In this document: positions 9,224-16,119 of the stretch, one piece after another
Layout: each line of letters starts with the position of its first letter
How positions within the stretch are numbered: the first letter of the stretch is position 1
Origin: Paracoccaceae bacterium
Lineage (GTDB): Bacteria > Pseudomonadota > Alphaproteobacteria > Rhodobacterales > Rhodobacteraceae
Reading direction: 5' to 3'
Assembly (NCBI GenBank): GCA_030066905.1
Contig: JASJAR010000032.1
Coordinates: 1 to 36,839 of the forward strand
DNA: 36,839 nucleotides
Notes under the pieces: model-generated
Told to the model about the DNA's origin: nothing
The model's database searches: none
The model's input: the letters and a program-made list of their open reading frames with translations, nothing else
Made by a program: the position numbers and the translations under genes

Positions 9224-9667
9224 TCACAGCCACCGCCGGACCCGGCCGGCATAGGCCGTCCAATCGTCGGCAAAGCGGGCGGCGAGGCGGGCCTCCTCGC
9301 CGGCGATGAAGCGGCGGGTGATGAGGGCGACGAAGCCCGGCAACAGGAGCACGACCGAAACCGCGCCGAGAACGAGGCCCGCGCCGAGGAGCACGGCCGC
9401 GTCGGCGAGATAGATGGGGTTGCGCGAGACCGCGTAGAGCCCTGTTGTCAGGATCGCCTCGGGCTCGGTGTGGGGGATCGGCGAGGTCCGGGCGCGCAGG
9501 AAGGCCACAAGGGCAAGGACGGTTACGGCGATCCCGAGCGCGATGAGGAGCCAGCCGAGACCGCCGACCCAGCCGGGCAGCGGCAGGCCGCCGCTGAAGC
9601 GGGTCTCGGCCCACATCAGGGCGATCATCAGCGCAAGCCAGAGCGGCGGGAGATCGAGCATCCGCAT
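9224..9667 (-). CDS. Isoprenylcysteine carboxyl methyltransferase (ICMT)-like membrane protein
   Basis: A 147-residue integral membrane protein of the ICMT/PEMT-type methyltransferase superfamily. It has about four hydrophobic segments and the family's cofactor-binding signature TGLYAVSRNPIYLAD in the middle, followed by the C-terminal EEARLAARFADDWTAYAGRVRRWL-type ending (E..L...F...Y..Y...V.RW). Bacteria lack prenylated proteins of the eukaryotic type, so the methyl acceptor is unknown. I start at 9667 (MRMLDLPPLW); the frame is open up to 9826 but that part would overlap the divergent gene at 9780 and has no family similarity. The 118-base gap to pntA makes co-transcription possible but not shown. 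Confidence 0.82.
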   Translation of the reverse strand: MRMLDLPPLWLALMIALMWAETRFSGGLPLPGWVGGLGWLLIALGIAVTVLALVAFLRARTSPIPHTEPEAILTTGLYAVSRNPIYLADAAVLLGAGLVLGAVSVVLLLPGFVALITRRFIAGEEARLAARFADDWTAYAGRVRRWL

Positions 9668-9779
9668 GGGGACCGGCGTAGCGCGACGGCGGCCGGCTGC
9701 CAAGGTCCGGGGCCGAAACGACGGAAACCGCCGGATGCCCCGTATCACCGGGACCAAACGCTCAACGAGGATCAGGGAC

Positions 9780-10079
9780 ATGACCCGCATCATTCTGACC
9801 GCAACCGCCATCGCCCTCGGGCTCACCCTGTCCGCCGACGGGGTCGCCGCCGGCCCCGCCGACCGGTTCGACCGGTTCGACGACCGCCCGGGATTCGTCG
9901 ATCCGTTTCCCCTCTATCCCCTGGACTTCGACCGCGTCGACGAACCCGGCGAGCGGATCCGCCGCTACGACGAACGCGCCGACCGGCGGGACCACCGCCA
10001 GCGGCGGGTTGAGAACAGGATCGATCGGCGCGATGCCCGTCCACCGCTCTGGCTCCTCGACCAGGCGACAGGCGACTGA
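9780..10079 (+). CDS. Small secreted, highly charged hypothetical protein
   Basis: A 99-residue protein that I do not recognise. It has a signal peptide (about 1-24, MTRIILTATAIALGLTLSAD, likely cut near GVAAG) and a mature part rich in Asp and Arg with repeated short motifs: DRFDRFDDR, then RIRRYDERADRRDHRQRRVENRIDRRDAR. The mature chain is therefore a mixed-charge sequence, probably disordered or helical, exported to the periplasm or beyond. AGGGA sits just before the ATG. It diverges from the ICMT-like gene and converges on the D-lyxose isomerase gene. Confidence 0.68.
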   Translation: MTRIILTATAIALGLTLSADGVAAGPADRFDRFDDRPGFVDPFPLYPLDFDRVDEPGERIRRYDERADRRDHRQRRVENRIDRRDARPPLWLLDQATGD

Positions 10080-10165
10080 GGTCTCGCTGAATACCGGGCG
10101 GCCTTTCAGCCGTCCGGTCCGGCCGGGGCAGGTCGACGGGCGTCGGCGGCGTGGGCAGTCCTCCT

Positions 10166-10186
10166 CACCGCGCCGCAGGCGCGGTG
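10166..10186. terminator. Hairpin between convergent genes
   Basis: CACCGCGCC (10166-10174) and GGCGCGGTG (10178-10186) form a perfect 9-bp stem with a 3-base loop in the 152-base gap between the secreted protein gene and the D-lyxose isomerase gene. It could stop transcription from either side; no T-run follows. Confidence 0.42.
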
Positions 10187-10231
10187 CCTGCCGGCGCCCC
10201 GGCCTCCTGCCGGGCAGCCGGCCGCGCCGCC

Positions 10232-10930
10232 TTAGCTCAGCCCGAACGCCGCACGGTAGTCGCTGACCAGAAGATGGGTCGGGGCGACGTCCTCCTCGAC
10301 CTCGGAAAACCGCCCGATGGGCTCGCGGAAGATGTTATCGGTCTCATCGTCGTTGACCGTGGAAACCTCGCCGATGAGCACCGAGCCCCCCTCGCCCCAG
10401 AAAGCGTGCCAGTCGCCGGGGCTCAGCGTGACGCTCTCACCGGGCGCGAGCTTCAGCTTTTCGCCCGGGCTGAACGGGCGTTCCATTCCGTCGCAGCGGA
10501 CGACCCCGCCGCGGTCGCCATCGAACTTCCCCGCATCGTCGGAGCCGAAGAGTTCCACCACGAGCGTCGCCCCGCCGCGGTTGATGATGTCCTCGGATTT
10601 GATGATGTGGGTATGCATCGGCGAAAACTGCTCGTCGCCTGAGATCAGGAGCTTTTCGGCATAGACCATGCCGCGCCCCCGTTCGAGATCGGCCAGATGT
10701 CCGTTGCGGAGTGTAAAGAGGAAGAGGCCGAGATTGTCGTAATCCCCCTGCCCGAAATCGGTGATGTCCCAGCCCATGCGCGCATCTGCAATGCGCCGCG
10801 CCGAGCCATCGGCGACGCGGGCCTTGAACGCCTCCGGCGTCCAGTAGGCGAAGGGCGGCAGGGTGAAGCCGTGGGACCGGATCATGTCGTCGGCCTCCGC
10901 CATGATCTCATTTATCGCTGAACGTTTCAT
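10232..10930 (-). CDS. D-lyxose/D-mannose family sugar isomerase
   Basis: A 232-residue cupin-fold protein of the D-lyxose isomerase family (DUF1498), enzymes that interconvert D-lyxose with D-xylulose and D-mannose with D-fructose using a divalent metal. The metal- and substrate-binding block is intact: AEKLL (K93), MHTHIIKSEDIINRGG (H106, H108, E113) and PGDWHAFWGE (H175). The length fits the family. GGGGGAGGG precedes the ATG. It starts 24 bases after the HemG-like flavodoxin gene and is the last gene of the minus-strand run. No sugar transporter or kinase is nearby, so the physiological sugar is not indicated. Confidence 0.9.
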   Translation of the reverse strand: MKRSAINEIMAEADDMIRSHGFTLPPFAYWTPEAFKARVADGSARRIADARMGWDITDFGQGDYDNLGLFLFTLRNGHLADLERGRGMVYAEKLLISGDEQFSPMHTHIIKSEDIINRGGATLVVELFGSDDAGKFDGDRGGVVRCDGMERPFSPGEKLKLAPGESVTLSPGDWHAFWGEGGSVLIGEVSTVNDDETDNIFREPIGRFSEVEEDVAPTHLLVSDYRAAFGLS

Positions 10931-10954
10931 CGGACCCTCCCCCCGCTGCTGCCC

Positions 10955-11497
10955 CTACTTGCCAGCCCCAGCGACCGCCGTCCACTCGCCGATGAGCGCG
11001 TCGAGTGCCTCCCAGTCGGTGAATTCCTTGTTCTGTCGCGGTGCGACCTTCTCACCCTTGTTGCGGGCGATCCAGCGCATCGCCCAGTAGGTGAAGAACC
11101 CGTAATCGGCGAACTTGAACGCGCCGGCCACATGTTCGGTGCGCCCCGGCGTCCAGCCGGTCTCCTCCGAAAACCGTCGCACACAATCCCTCAGCCCCTC
11201 CCATTCGTCGGCGTCGTTGCCCGCCGCCGTGAGCGAGACCGACAGAAAGAGCGTCGGGAGGGCGTTCAGGACGGTCTTATGCGCGCGGGCATAGGCGGCG
11301 AGCGGCTCCTGATAGCGCCCTGCATGGACCGAGGCGGCGAGGATCGCAGCGTCGAACCCCTCCGGCGCGACCGGATCGTCGCCGTCGGCGCGTTCGAGCG
11401 CCACCGAATGCCCCAGCTCGTGGGCCGTTTGCAGGATCCGCTTGGCGATCTTGGCGGTCTGGCCGTCGGTGGTGCCGTAGACGATAAGGAGTTTCAT
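10955..11497 (-). CDS. HemG-like flavodoxin domain protein
   Basis: A 180-residue flavodoxin-fold protein that resembles HemG, the menaquinone-dependent protoporphyrinogen IX dehydrogenase of E. coli (about 181 residues). The FMN phosphate loop is at the N-terminus (VYGTTDGQTAKIA), and the HemG-type blocks AASVHAGRYQEPLAAYA, SVSLTAAG, AGAFKFADYGFFTYWAMRWIA and EFTDWEALDALI follow in order. Alphaproteobacteria often use HemJ for this haem step, so a different redox role is possible. The start at 11497 is supported by GGAGA seven bases upstream and by a 4-base overlap (ATGA) with the stop of the small gene before it. The GlcG/HbpS-type gene further up the same run belongs to a family with haem-binding members. 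Confidence 0.82.
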   Translation of the reverse strand: MKLLIVYGTTDGQTAKIAKRILQTAHELGHSVALERADGDDPVAPEGFDAAILAASVHAGRYQEPLAAYARAHKTVLNALPTLFLSVSLTAAGNDADEWEGLRDCVRRFSEETGWTPGRTEHVAGAFKFADYGFFTYWAMRWIARNKGEKVAPRQNKEFTDWEALDALIGEWTAVAGAGK

Positions 11498-11844
11498 CGA
11501 AGTCTCCGCTCTTGACGTCTCCACCATGGCATCAGCGTCGCACCCTCGCATTGCCGCCGATCAAACGAACCGGAAAACGCGCGCGTTTTCCAGCCGTCGT
11601 TTCTGCGCGCAGAAACGGGCTTTTTCGTCACGCGCCGCAATGGCTCGCGGTTGCAGAACACGACGAACTGCCCGGTATTCTCCACCGTAACGAAGCCGCG
11701 CCTGCGCATTTCCGAAAGAAAGAGGTCGCGCCCCGCACAGCGTTCGACATCGCGGACCTTGCGGCGCACGACAGCGCCGCGACGGGCGGCCTCGCTGCCA
11801 AAGATGCGGGCTATCTGGACCTCGGGCCGGATCGGCCTGTCCAT
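11494..11844 (-). CDS. Small basic hypothetical protein with palindrome-bearing tail
   Basis: A 116-residue Arg-rich protein. The first 72 residues (from MDRPIRPEVQIARIFGSEAA to VVFCNREPLRRV) look like a real small domain of a kind seen in Rhodobacterales, with the core RDVER.AGRD.FL.EMRRRGF and a terminal FCNRE; its function is unknown to me. The C-terminal 44 residues are encoded across two perfect 20-bp palindromes and look non-conserved. The last codon overlaps the flavodoxin start, so translation to 11494 would couple the two genes. The start at 11844 is preferred over 11865 because the extra seven residues are unremarkable. The gene lies 39 bases after the C26 hydrolase. Confidence 0.6.
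   Translation of the reverse strand: MDRPIRPEVQIARIFGSEAARRGAVVRRKVRDVERCAGRDLFLSEMRRRGFVTVENTGQFVVFCNREPLRRVTKKPVSARRNDGWKTRAFSGSFDRRQCEGATLMPWWRRQERRLR
11572..11617. repeat. Pair of CGCG-centred palindromes
   Basis: GGAAAACGCGCGCGTTTTCC (11572-11591) and CGTTTCTGCGCGCAGAAACG (11598-11617) are two perfect 20-bp palindromes six bases apart. On the plus strand the second is followed by GGGCTTTTT. They resemble the 26-bp palindrome at 5955-5980 in having a CGCG centre with GGAAAN/NTTTCC-like arms, and look like terminators or a small repeat, yet they lie inside an open frame. Confidence 0.65.
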
Positions 11845-11883
11845 GCCGCGTCCTGCCACGATCATGATGAAGAATGGATTAAC

Positions 11884-12660
11884 TCATGCGCTCCGCAGCG
11901 TCTTCGGCCGTTCGCCCCGCGCCCAGGCCCGGGCGGCCTCCCCGAAGGCTTCGAAGAGCGGCCGCGAGACCGCGTCGCCGTCGGCATTCCACTCCGCGTG
12001 CCACTGAACGCCGAGGGCAAAGCCCGGCGCCCGGTCGATCCGGATCGCCTCCGGCGTGCCGTCGGGTGCGGTGCCTTCGACGATGACCCGGGCGCCCGGC
12101 TCCATGATCCCCTGACCATGAAGCGTGTTGGTGCGCACCACCGTGCTGCCGAAGAGCGCATGGAACACGCCGCCCTCGACCAGCGTGACGTCGTGGCGCA
12201 GGGCGAACTTCTCTTCGAGCGAGCCGTCGGGCGGCATCCGGTGGTTCATCCGCCCCGGCAGATCGCGGATTTCGGGGTGGAGGGTGGAGCCGAAGGCCAC
12301 GGCGACCTCCTGGAACCCGCGGCAGACCCCGAGCACCGGCTGACCACGTTCGACCGCCGCCCGGATCAGCGATAGGGCCACCGCGTCACGGCCCCGGTCG
12401 AAGGTCCCATGGGCCTCGGTTTCGGTATGGCCGTACTCGTCGGGGTGCACATTGGCGCGCCCGCCGGGGAACAGAAAACCGGAGCAGGCCGCGAGCAGGT
12501 CCTCGGTCCGCGCAACCCCGGGCTCGGCGGGGATAAGCAGCGGCAGCCCCCCGGCCACTTCGGCCAGCGCGGCCGCATTCTGCCGGCCCGCCATATCCAC
12601 AAGATACTGGTCGTCCACCAGATTGCGACTGGCCATGATGCCGATCACAGGTCGCGCCAT
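11884..12660 (-). CDS. Class I glutamine amidotransferase-like hydrolase (peptidase C26, PuuD-like)
   Basis: A 258-residue protein of the gamma-glutamyl-gamma-aminobutyrate hydrolase family, which cleaves gamma-glutamyl amides in polyamine and related catabolism. The catalytic triad is complete: C113 in the nucleophile elbow GVCRGFQE, H221 and E223 in GVQWHAEW. FPGGRANVHPDEY is the glycine-rich block of the family. The start at 12660 (MARPVIGIMASRN) is supported by GAAGG upstream; the frame runs to 12735 without similarity. There are no other polyamine genes nearby, so the substrate is uncertain. It follows the GlcG/HbpS gene after 114 bases and may or may not share its transcript. Confidence 0.9.
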   Translation of the reverse strand: MARPVIGIMASRNLVDDQYLVDMAGRQNAAALAEVAGGLPLLIPAEPGVARTEDLLAACSGFLFPGGRANVHPDEYGHTETEAHGTFDRGRDAVALSLIRAAVERGQPVLGVCRGFQEVAVAFGSTLHPEIRDLPGRMNHRMPPDGSLEEKFALRHDVTLVEGGVFHALFGSTVVRTNTLHGQGIMEPGARVIVEGTAPDGTPEAIRIDRAPGFALGVQWHAEWNADGDAVSRPLFEAFGEAARAWARGERPKTLRSA

Positions 12661-12774
12661 ACCCTTCGGTCCCCTTTTGGTTACCCCAAGGATATACGCC
12701 GTCTCGGCGCGAAGCCCAAGCTCCGGGCCATGCACAGGCCGGTGTGTGGCTTTGTCGCGGGCGGGGCGCTCGCC

Positions 12775-13203
12775 TCAGGCCTCGCCGACGAGCCCCGCCG
12801 CGTCGACGCCGAAGAGCCCCGCCTCGGCGTCGTTTTCCGAGGTATCCCCGGTGACCCCCACCGCGCCGACGATCTGGCCGCGCTTGTCGCGCACGAGAAT
12901 GCCGCCGGGGACGGGAATGGTCTTGCCGTCGTAGGCCCCGTTCACGGCGGCCATGAAATAGGCCTGCGCCTCGGCCCGGTCGCGCTGCTGGGTGCCTGTC
13001 ATCCCGAGCATCACGCAGCCATAGGCCTTGCCACGGGCGATCTCGAAGCGTCCCGGCGCCGCCCCGTCCTCGCGTTCGAAGGCCAGGAGATTGCCGCCGC
13101 CATCGAGCACGGCCACCGAGAGCGGTTTGAGCTCCATCTCCCGACCCTTCGCCAGCGTCTTGCGGATGATCGTGCGCGCCTTGCCGAGGTTGATCCCTGC
13201 CAT
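12775..13203 (-). CDS. GlcG/HbpS family protein
   Basis: A 142-residue single-domain protein of the GlcG/HbpS (DUF336) family. Blocks seen: a helical N-terminus, LSVAVLDGGGNLLAFEREDGA, and the glycine-rich PVPGGILVRDKRGQIVGAVGVTGDTSENDAEAG. HbpS of Streptomyces binds haem; GlcG lies in the E. coli glycolate operon with malate synthase. Here too the gene starts 11 bases after malate synthase G, with GGAG upstream, so it is co-transcribed with it and probably tied to glycolate/glyoxylate use. There is no signal peptide. Its molecular role in this setting is not established. Confidence 0.88.
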   Translation of the reverse strand: MAGINLGKARTIIRKTLAKGREMELKPLSVAVLDGGGNLLAFEREDGAAPGRFEIARGKAYGCVMLGMTGTQQRDRAEAQAYFMAAVNGAYDGKTIPVPGGILVRDKRGQIVGAVGVTGDTSENDAEAGLFGVDAAGLVGEA

Positions 13204-13214
13204 GTCTCGTTCTC

Positions 13215-15383
13215 CTATTCCGCCGCCCTTGCGAGGGCCGCCTTCGCTTCGAGCCGACGCGCATGGAGGATCGGCTCGGTATAGCCCGAGGGCTGCGTGC
13301 GCCCCTCGAACACGAGATCGCAGGCGGCCCGGAAGGCCACACCGTCATAGGCCGGCGCCATCGGCCTGTATGACGGGTCGGCGGCGTTCTGATCGTCGAC
13401 GACCACCGCCATGCGCTTGAAGGTCTCCTCGACCTCGTCGCGCGACACCACCCCGTGATGGAGCCAGTTGGCGATGTGTTGCGCCGAGATCCGGCAGGTC
13501 GCGCGGTCTTCCATCAGGCCGACGTCGTTGATGTCGGGCACCTTCGAGCAGCCCACGCCGGCATCGATCCAGCGCACAACGTAGCCGAGGATGCCTTGCG
13601 CGTTGTTCTCGACCTCGCGGGTGATCTGGTTCTTCGACCACTTGCGGAAACTCGCAAGCGGGATATCGAGGACCCCGTCCACATGGGCGCGCCGCCCGCC
13701 CTTCCGGAGGGCGGCCTGCACCGCGAAGACGTCGACCTTGTGGTAATGGAGCGCATGGAGCGTCGCCGCCGTCGGCGAGGGCACCCAGGCGCAGTTCGCC
13801 CCGGCTTTCGGGTGTTCGATCTTGGCTTCGAGCATCGCGGCCATTTTGTCGGGCATCGCCCACATGCCCTTGCCGATCTGCGCGCGGCCAGAAAGGCCGC
13901 ATTCGAGCCCGATATCGACGTTGAGGTTCTCGTAAGCCCCGATCCAGCCCTTGCGTTTGATGAAGTCCTTGCGCGAGAACGGCCCGGCCTCCATCGAGGT
14001 ATGTATCTCATCGCCCGTGCGGTCGAGAAACCCGGTGTTGATAAATGCCACCCGCGCCTTCGCCGCCTGGATACATGCCTTGAGGTTGACGCTGGTGCGG
14101 CGTTCCTCGTCCATGATCCCGAGTTTCACGGTGTTCTGCGGCAGGCCGAGGGCCGCCTCGACCCGGGTGAAGATTTCGTCGGTGAAGGCGACCTCCTCGG
14201 GCCCGTGCATCTTCGGCTTGACGACATAGACCGAGCCTTCGGTGGAGTTGCGCGGCCCCCCGGTCTTCTTGAGGTCATGGATCGCGATGAGGCTCGTCAC
14301 CATCGCGTCCATCAGCCCCTCATAGACCTCCGCGCCCTCGGCGGTGAGGATCGCGGGGTTGGTCATCAGGTGCCCGACATTGCGCACCAGCATCAGCGCC
14401 CGGCCCTTGAGCGTGACGGTCTCGCCACCCGGGCCGGTGCAGGTGAGGTCGGGCTTGAGCGCCCGGGTGACCTCCCGCCCGCCCTTCTCGAAGCGCTCGG
14501 TCAGGTCGCCTTTCATCAGCCCCAGCCAGTTGCGGTAGGCCAGGACCTTGTCCTCGGCATCGACGCAAGCGACCGAATCCTCGCAATCCATGATCGCCGA
14601 GACGGCGGCTTCGAGGCGGACATCGGCAAGCCCCGCCTGGTCGCGGGCGCCGATCGGCGAGGTCCGGTCGAAGACGAGCTCGACATGGAGCCCGTTGTTT
14701 TTGAGGATCACCGCCTCGGGGGCCCGCGGATGGCCACGGAAGCCGACGAACTTCTCCCGCACTTCGAGCGGTTTGTCGTCGACCAGGAGCGCGCCGTCCT
14801 TGATGTGGTAACGCCGGGCATCGGCATGGGAGAGGCCGGCGACCGGGAAGGCCTCGTCGAGGAACACCCGCGCCCTGGCGACAACCCGCGCCCCCCGGCC
14901 CCGCTCGTAGCCGCCCGGCGGCGGCGCAGAGCCCATCGCATCGGTGCCGTAAAACGCGTCGTAAAGCGAGCCCCATCGGGCATTGGCCGCATTGAGCGCG
15001 TAGCGGGCATTTGTGATCGGGACGACGAGTTGCGGACCCGGCACCGAGGCGATCTCGGGGTCGGTGTTCTCGGTCTCGATTTCGAATTCCCCGCCTTCGG
15101 GGACGAGATAGCCGATCTCGGTCAGAAATGCCTTGTAGGCCTCGTGATCGTGAGGCGCGTTGCGCCGGGTCCTGTGCCAGGCGTCGATCGCCGATTGCAG
15201 CTCTTCGCGGCGGGCGAGAAGCGCGGCGTTCTTCGGTTGCAGATCGGCGAGAATATCGGCGAACGCCTCCCAGAAGGCCGCCGCCTCGATACCGGTGCCC
15301 GGCAACGCCTCTTTGTCGATGAAATCGGCAAGTTCGCTGGCGACCTGAAGCCGATTGTCGGCTTTCGCTGTCCTTTTCGGCAA
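13215..15383 (-). CDS. glcB: Malate synthase G
   Basis: Malate synthase G condenses glyoxylate with acetyl-CoA to malate, completing the glyoxylate shunt and glycolate assimilation. The 722 residues match the G-type length (E. coli 723) and run from the N-terminal [20 protein letters not shown] block through [16 protein letters not shown] (acidic metal ligands), [19 protein letters not shown], and the C-terminal clamp region with [19 protein letters not shown] and [10 protein letters not shown]. The start is a TTG at 15383: there is no ATG in a suitable place, the N-terminus aligns from here, and GAGGGGA lies about four bases upstream. A promoter-like element with a palindromic operator lies at 15423-15451. 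No glycolate oxidase genes are in the window. Confidence 0.96.
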   Translation of the reverse strand: MPKRTAKADNRLQVASELADFIDKEALPGTGIEAAAFWEAFADILADLQPKNAALLARREELQSAIDAWHRTRRNAPHDHEAYKAFLTEIGYLVPEGGEFEIETENTDPEIASVPGPQLVVPITNARYALNAANARWGSLYDAFYGTDAMGSAPPPGGYERGRGARVVARARVFLDEAFPVAGLSHADARRYHIKDGALLVDDKPLEVREKFVGFRGHPRAPEAVILKNNGLHVELVFDRTSPIGARDQAGLADVRLEAAVSAIMDCEDSVACVDAEDKVLAYRNWLGLMKGDLTERFEKGGREVTRALKPDLTCTGPGGETVTLKGRALMLVRNVGHLMTNPAILTAEGAEVYEGLMDAMVTSLIAIHDLKKTGGPRNSTEGSVYVVKPKMHGPEEVAFTDEIFTRVEAALGLPQNTVKLGIMDEERRTSVNLKACIQAAKARVAFINTGFLDRTGDEIHTSMEAGPFSRKDFIKRKGWIGAYENLNVDIGLECGLSGRAQIGKGMWAMPDKMAAMLEAKIEHPKAGANCAWVPSPTAATLHALHYHKVDVFAVQAALRKGGRRAHVDGVLDIPLASFRKWSKNQITREVENNAQGILGYVVRWIDAGVGCSKVPDINDVGLMEDRATCRISAQHIANWLHHGVVSRDEVEETFKRMAVVVDDQNAADPSYRPMAPAYDGVAFRAACDLVFEGRTQPSGYTEPILHARRLEAKAALARAAE

Positions 15384-15422
15384 ACCGTCCCCTCGCTTTT
15401 GGTATGCTGCGGTGTGCCGGAG

Positions 15423-15451
15423 GTTCTAGTGCGCGCCAATTGGCGCGGCAA
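15423..15451 (-). promoter_or_regulatory. Putative glcB promoter with palindromic operator
   Basis: Read on the minus strand, TTGCCG (15451-15446) and TAGAAC (15428-15423) are separated by 17 bases and would serve as -35 and -10. A perfect 16-bp palindrome, CGCGCCAATTGGCGCG at 15432-15447, fills the spacer, the classic place for a repressor or activator site. Transcription would begin near 15416, ahead of the ribosome-binding site at about 15392. Confidence 0.5.
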
Positions 15452-15467
15452 GGGTGCCCGGGAAAGA

Positions 15468-15494
15468 CCCGCCGGCGCGGAAGGCGCCGGCGGG
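15468..15494 (-). terminator. Terminator of the acidic-protein gene
   Basis: An 11-bp perfect stem, CCCGCCGGCGC (15468-15478) with GCGCCGGCGGG (15484-15494), and a 5-base loop. On the minus strand it follows the stop at 15525 by about 30 bases and is followed by TCTTTCCC. It separates the acidic-protein gene from glcB. Confidence 0.68.
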
Positions 15495-15500
15495 CGATCT

Positions 15501-15527
15501 GAAAAACCGGTTTAGAAAACCGGTTTA
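15501..15527. repeat. Tandem direct repeat spanning the acidic gene's stop
   Basis: Two head-to-tail copies of GAAAACCGGTTTA (the first with one extra A) lie at 15501-15527. The second copy contains the TAA stop of the acidic-protein gene on the minus strand. Each unit holds the AACCGGTT palindrome. Confidence 0.6.
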
Positions 15528-15980
15528 GAAAAACGTGAACTCAAAAACCTCGCCCTCTTCCGAGCTGTCACTCCCGGTATCGATGTCCTCGGCATCGATG
15601 TCGAACGTGCCCACGCCGGTGTCGAGCGCGGCCAGGAAGTCGGCGCCGTCGTCCTCGGTCGAGGCGGTGGCGGTCACGGTGGTGCCATCCGCACTGGCTT
15701 CGGCTTCCGCACTCGCCGTGGTCGTGCCGTCATCGAAGGTTGTCGACGCCGCCGAGGCGCTGCTCGATGCATATTCGCCCGATGCCGAGGCTGAGGCGTC
15801 CGCGCTCGCCGAGTCTCCGCTGACGTCCACGACGGCATCGGCCTCGACGCTCGTCTCCTCGGTCGGCGAAACTCCGCTCAAATCGAAATCGACGGTCGTG
15901 TCGACGTCGGCAGGCGCCTGCCAGGTTGTGCCGGACGAGGCGGCAGCCGAACTCGTACCGAACGTGAAGAAGGTAGCCAT
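15525..15980 (-). CDS. Polyanionic low-complexity protein without basic residues
   Basis: A 151-residue protein I do not recognise. It contains no Lys, Arg, His, Cys or Asn; I count 20 Asp and 12 Glu, so its net charge is about -32. The body is Ala/Ser/Thr/Gly/Asp-rich low complexity (for example SASADASASASGEYASSSAS), so mostly disordered. Both ends are aromatic: ATFFTFG at the start and VFEFTFF at the end. There is no Sec signal peptide; an acidic C-terminus ending in hydrophobic residues would fit type I secretion, which is only a guess. The start at 15980 has AAGGGA nine bases upstream. It diverges from a LuxR-type regulator and has its own terminator. High Asp/Ala/Ser codon content alone does not explain it, as the reading frame and ribosome-binding site are good. 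Confidence 0.75.
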   Translation of the reverse strand: MATFFTFGTSSAAASSGTTWQAPADVDTTVDFDLSGVSPTEETSVEADAVVDVSGDSASADASASASGEYASSSASAASTTFDDGTTTASAEAEASADGTTVTATASTEDDGADFLAALDTGVGTFDIDAEDIDTGSDSSEEGEVFEFTFF

Positions 15981-16008
15981 TGTCTCATTTCCCTTGTTTT
16001 TTTCGTGT

Positions 16009-16046
16009 GTTACGAACAGTATCACGAAATCGTGTTCACTCGTAAC
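16009..16046. promoter_or_regulatory. Dyads in the luxR/acidic gene divergent promoter region
   Basis: In the 139-base gap between the two divergent starts, GTTACGA (16009-16015) and TCGTAAC (16040-16046) are perfect inverted arms. Inside them lie CACGA/TCGTG (16023-16034, two-base centre) and GAACA/TGTTC (16014-16018/16033-16037), not exactly concentric. These are candidate sites for the LuxR-type protein; they do not match a canonical 20-bp lux box. Confidence 0.4.
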
Positions 16047-16119
16047 CCGCCCCCGGGCGGTACAATCGAACGAAACGACACTGCTGCAAAGCTCGGGAAA
16101 TCCCGAGGGGAACCGAAGA

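Noticed and set aside
11512..12375. 287-codon plus-strand frame opposite the small basic protein and the C26 hydrolase
   Set aside because: The minus-strand hydrolase has a full catalytic triad; the plus-strand frame has no domain and no usable start signal.
13455..15515. 686-codon open frame on the plus strand opposite malate synthase G
   Set aside because: Shadow of glcB, which matches its family over its full length.
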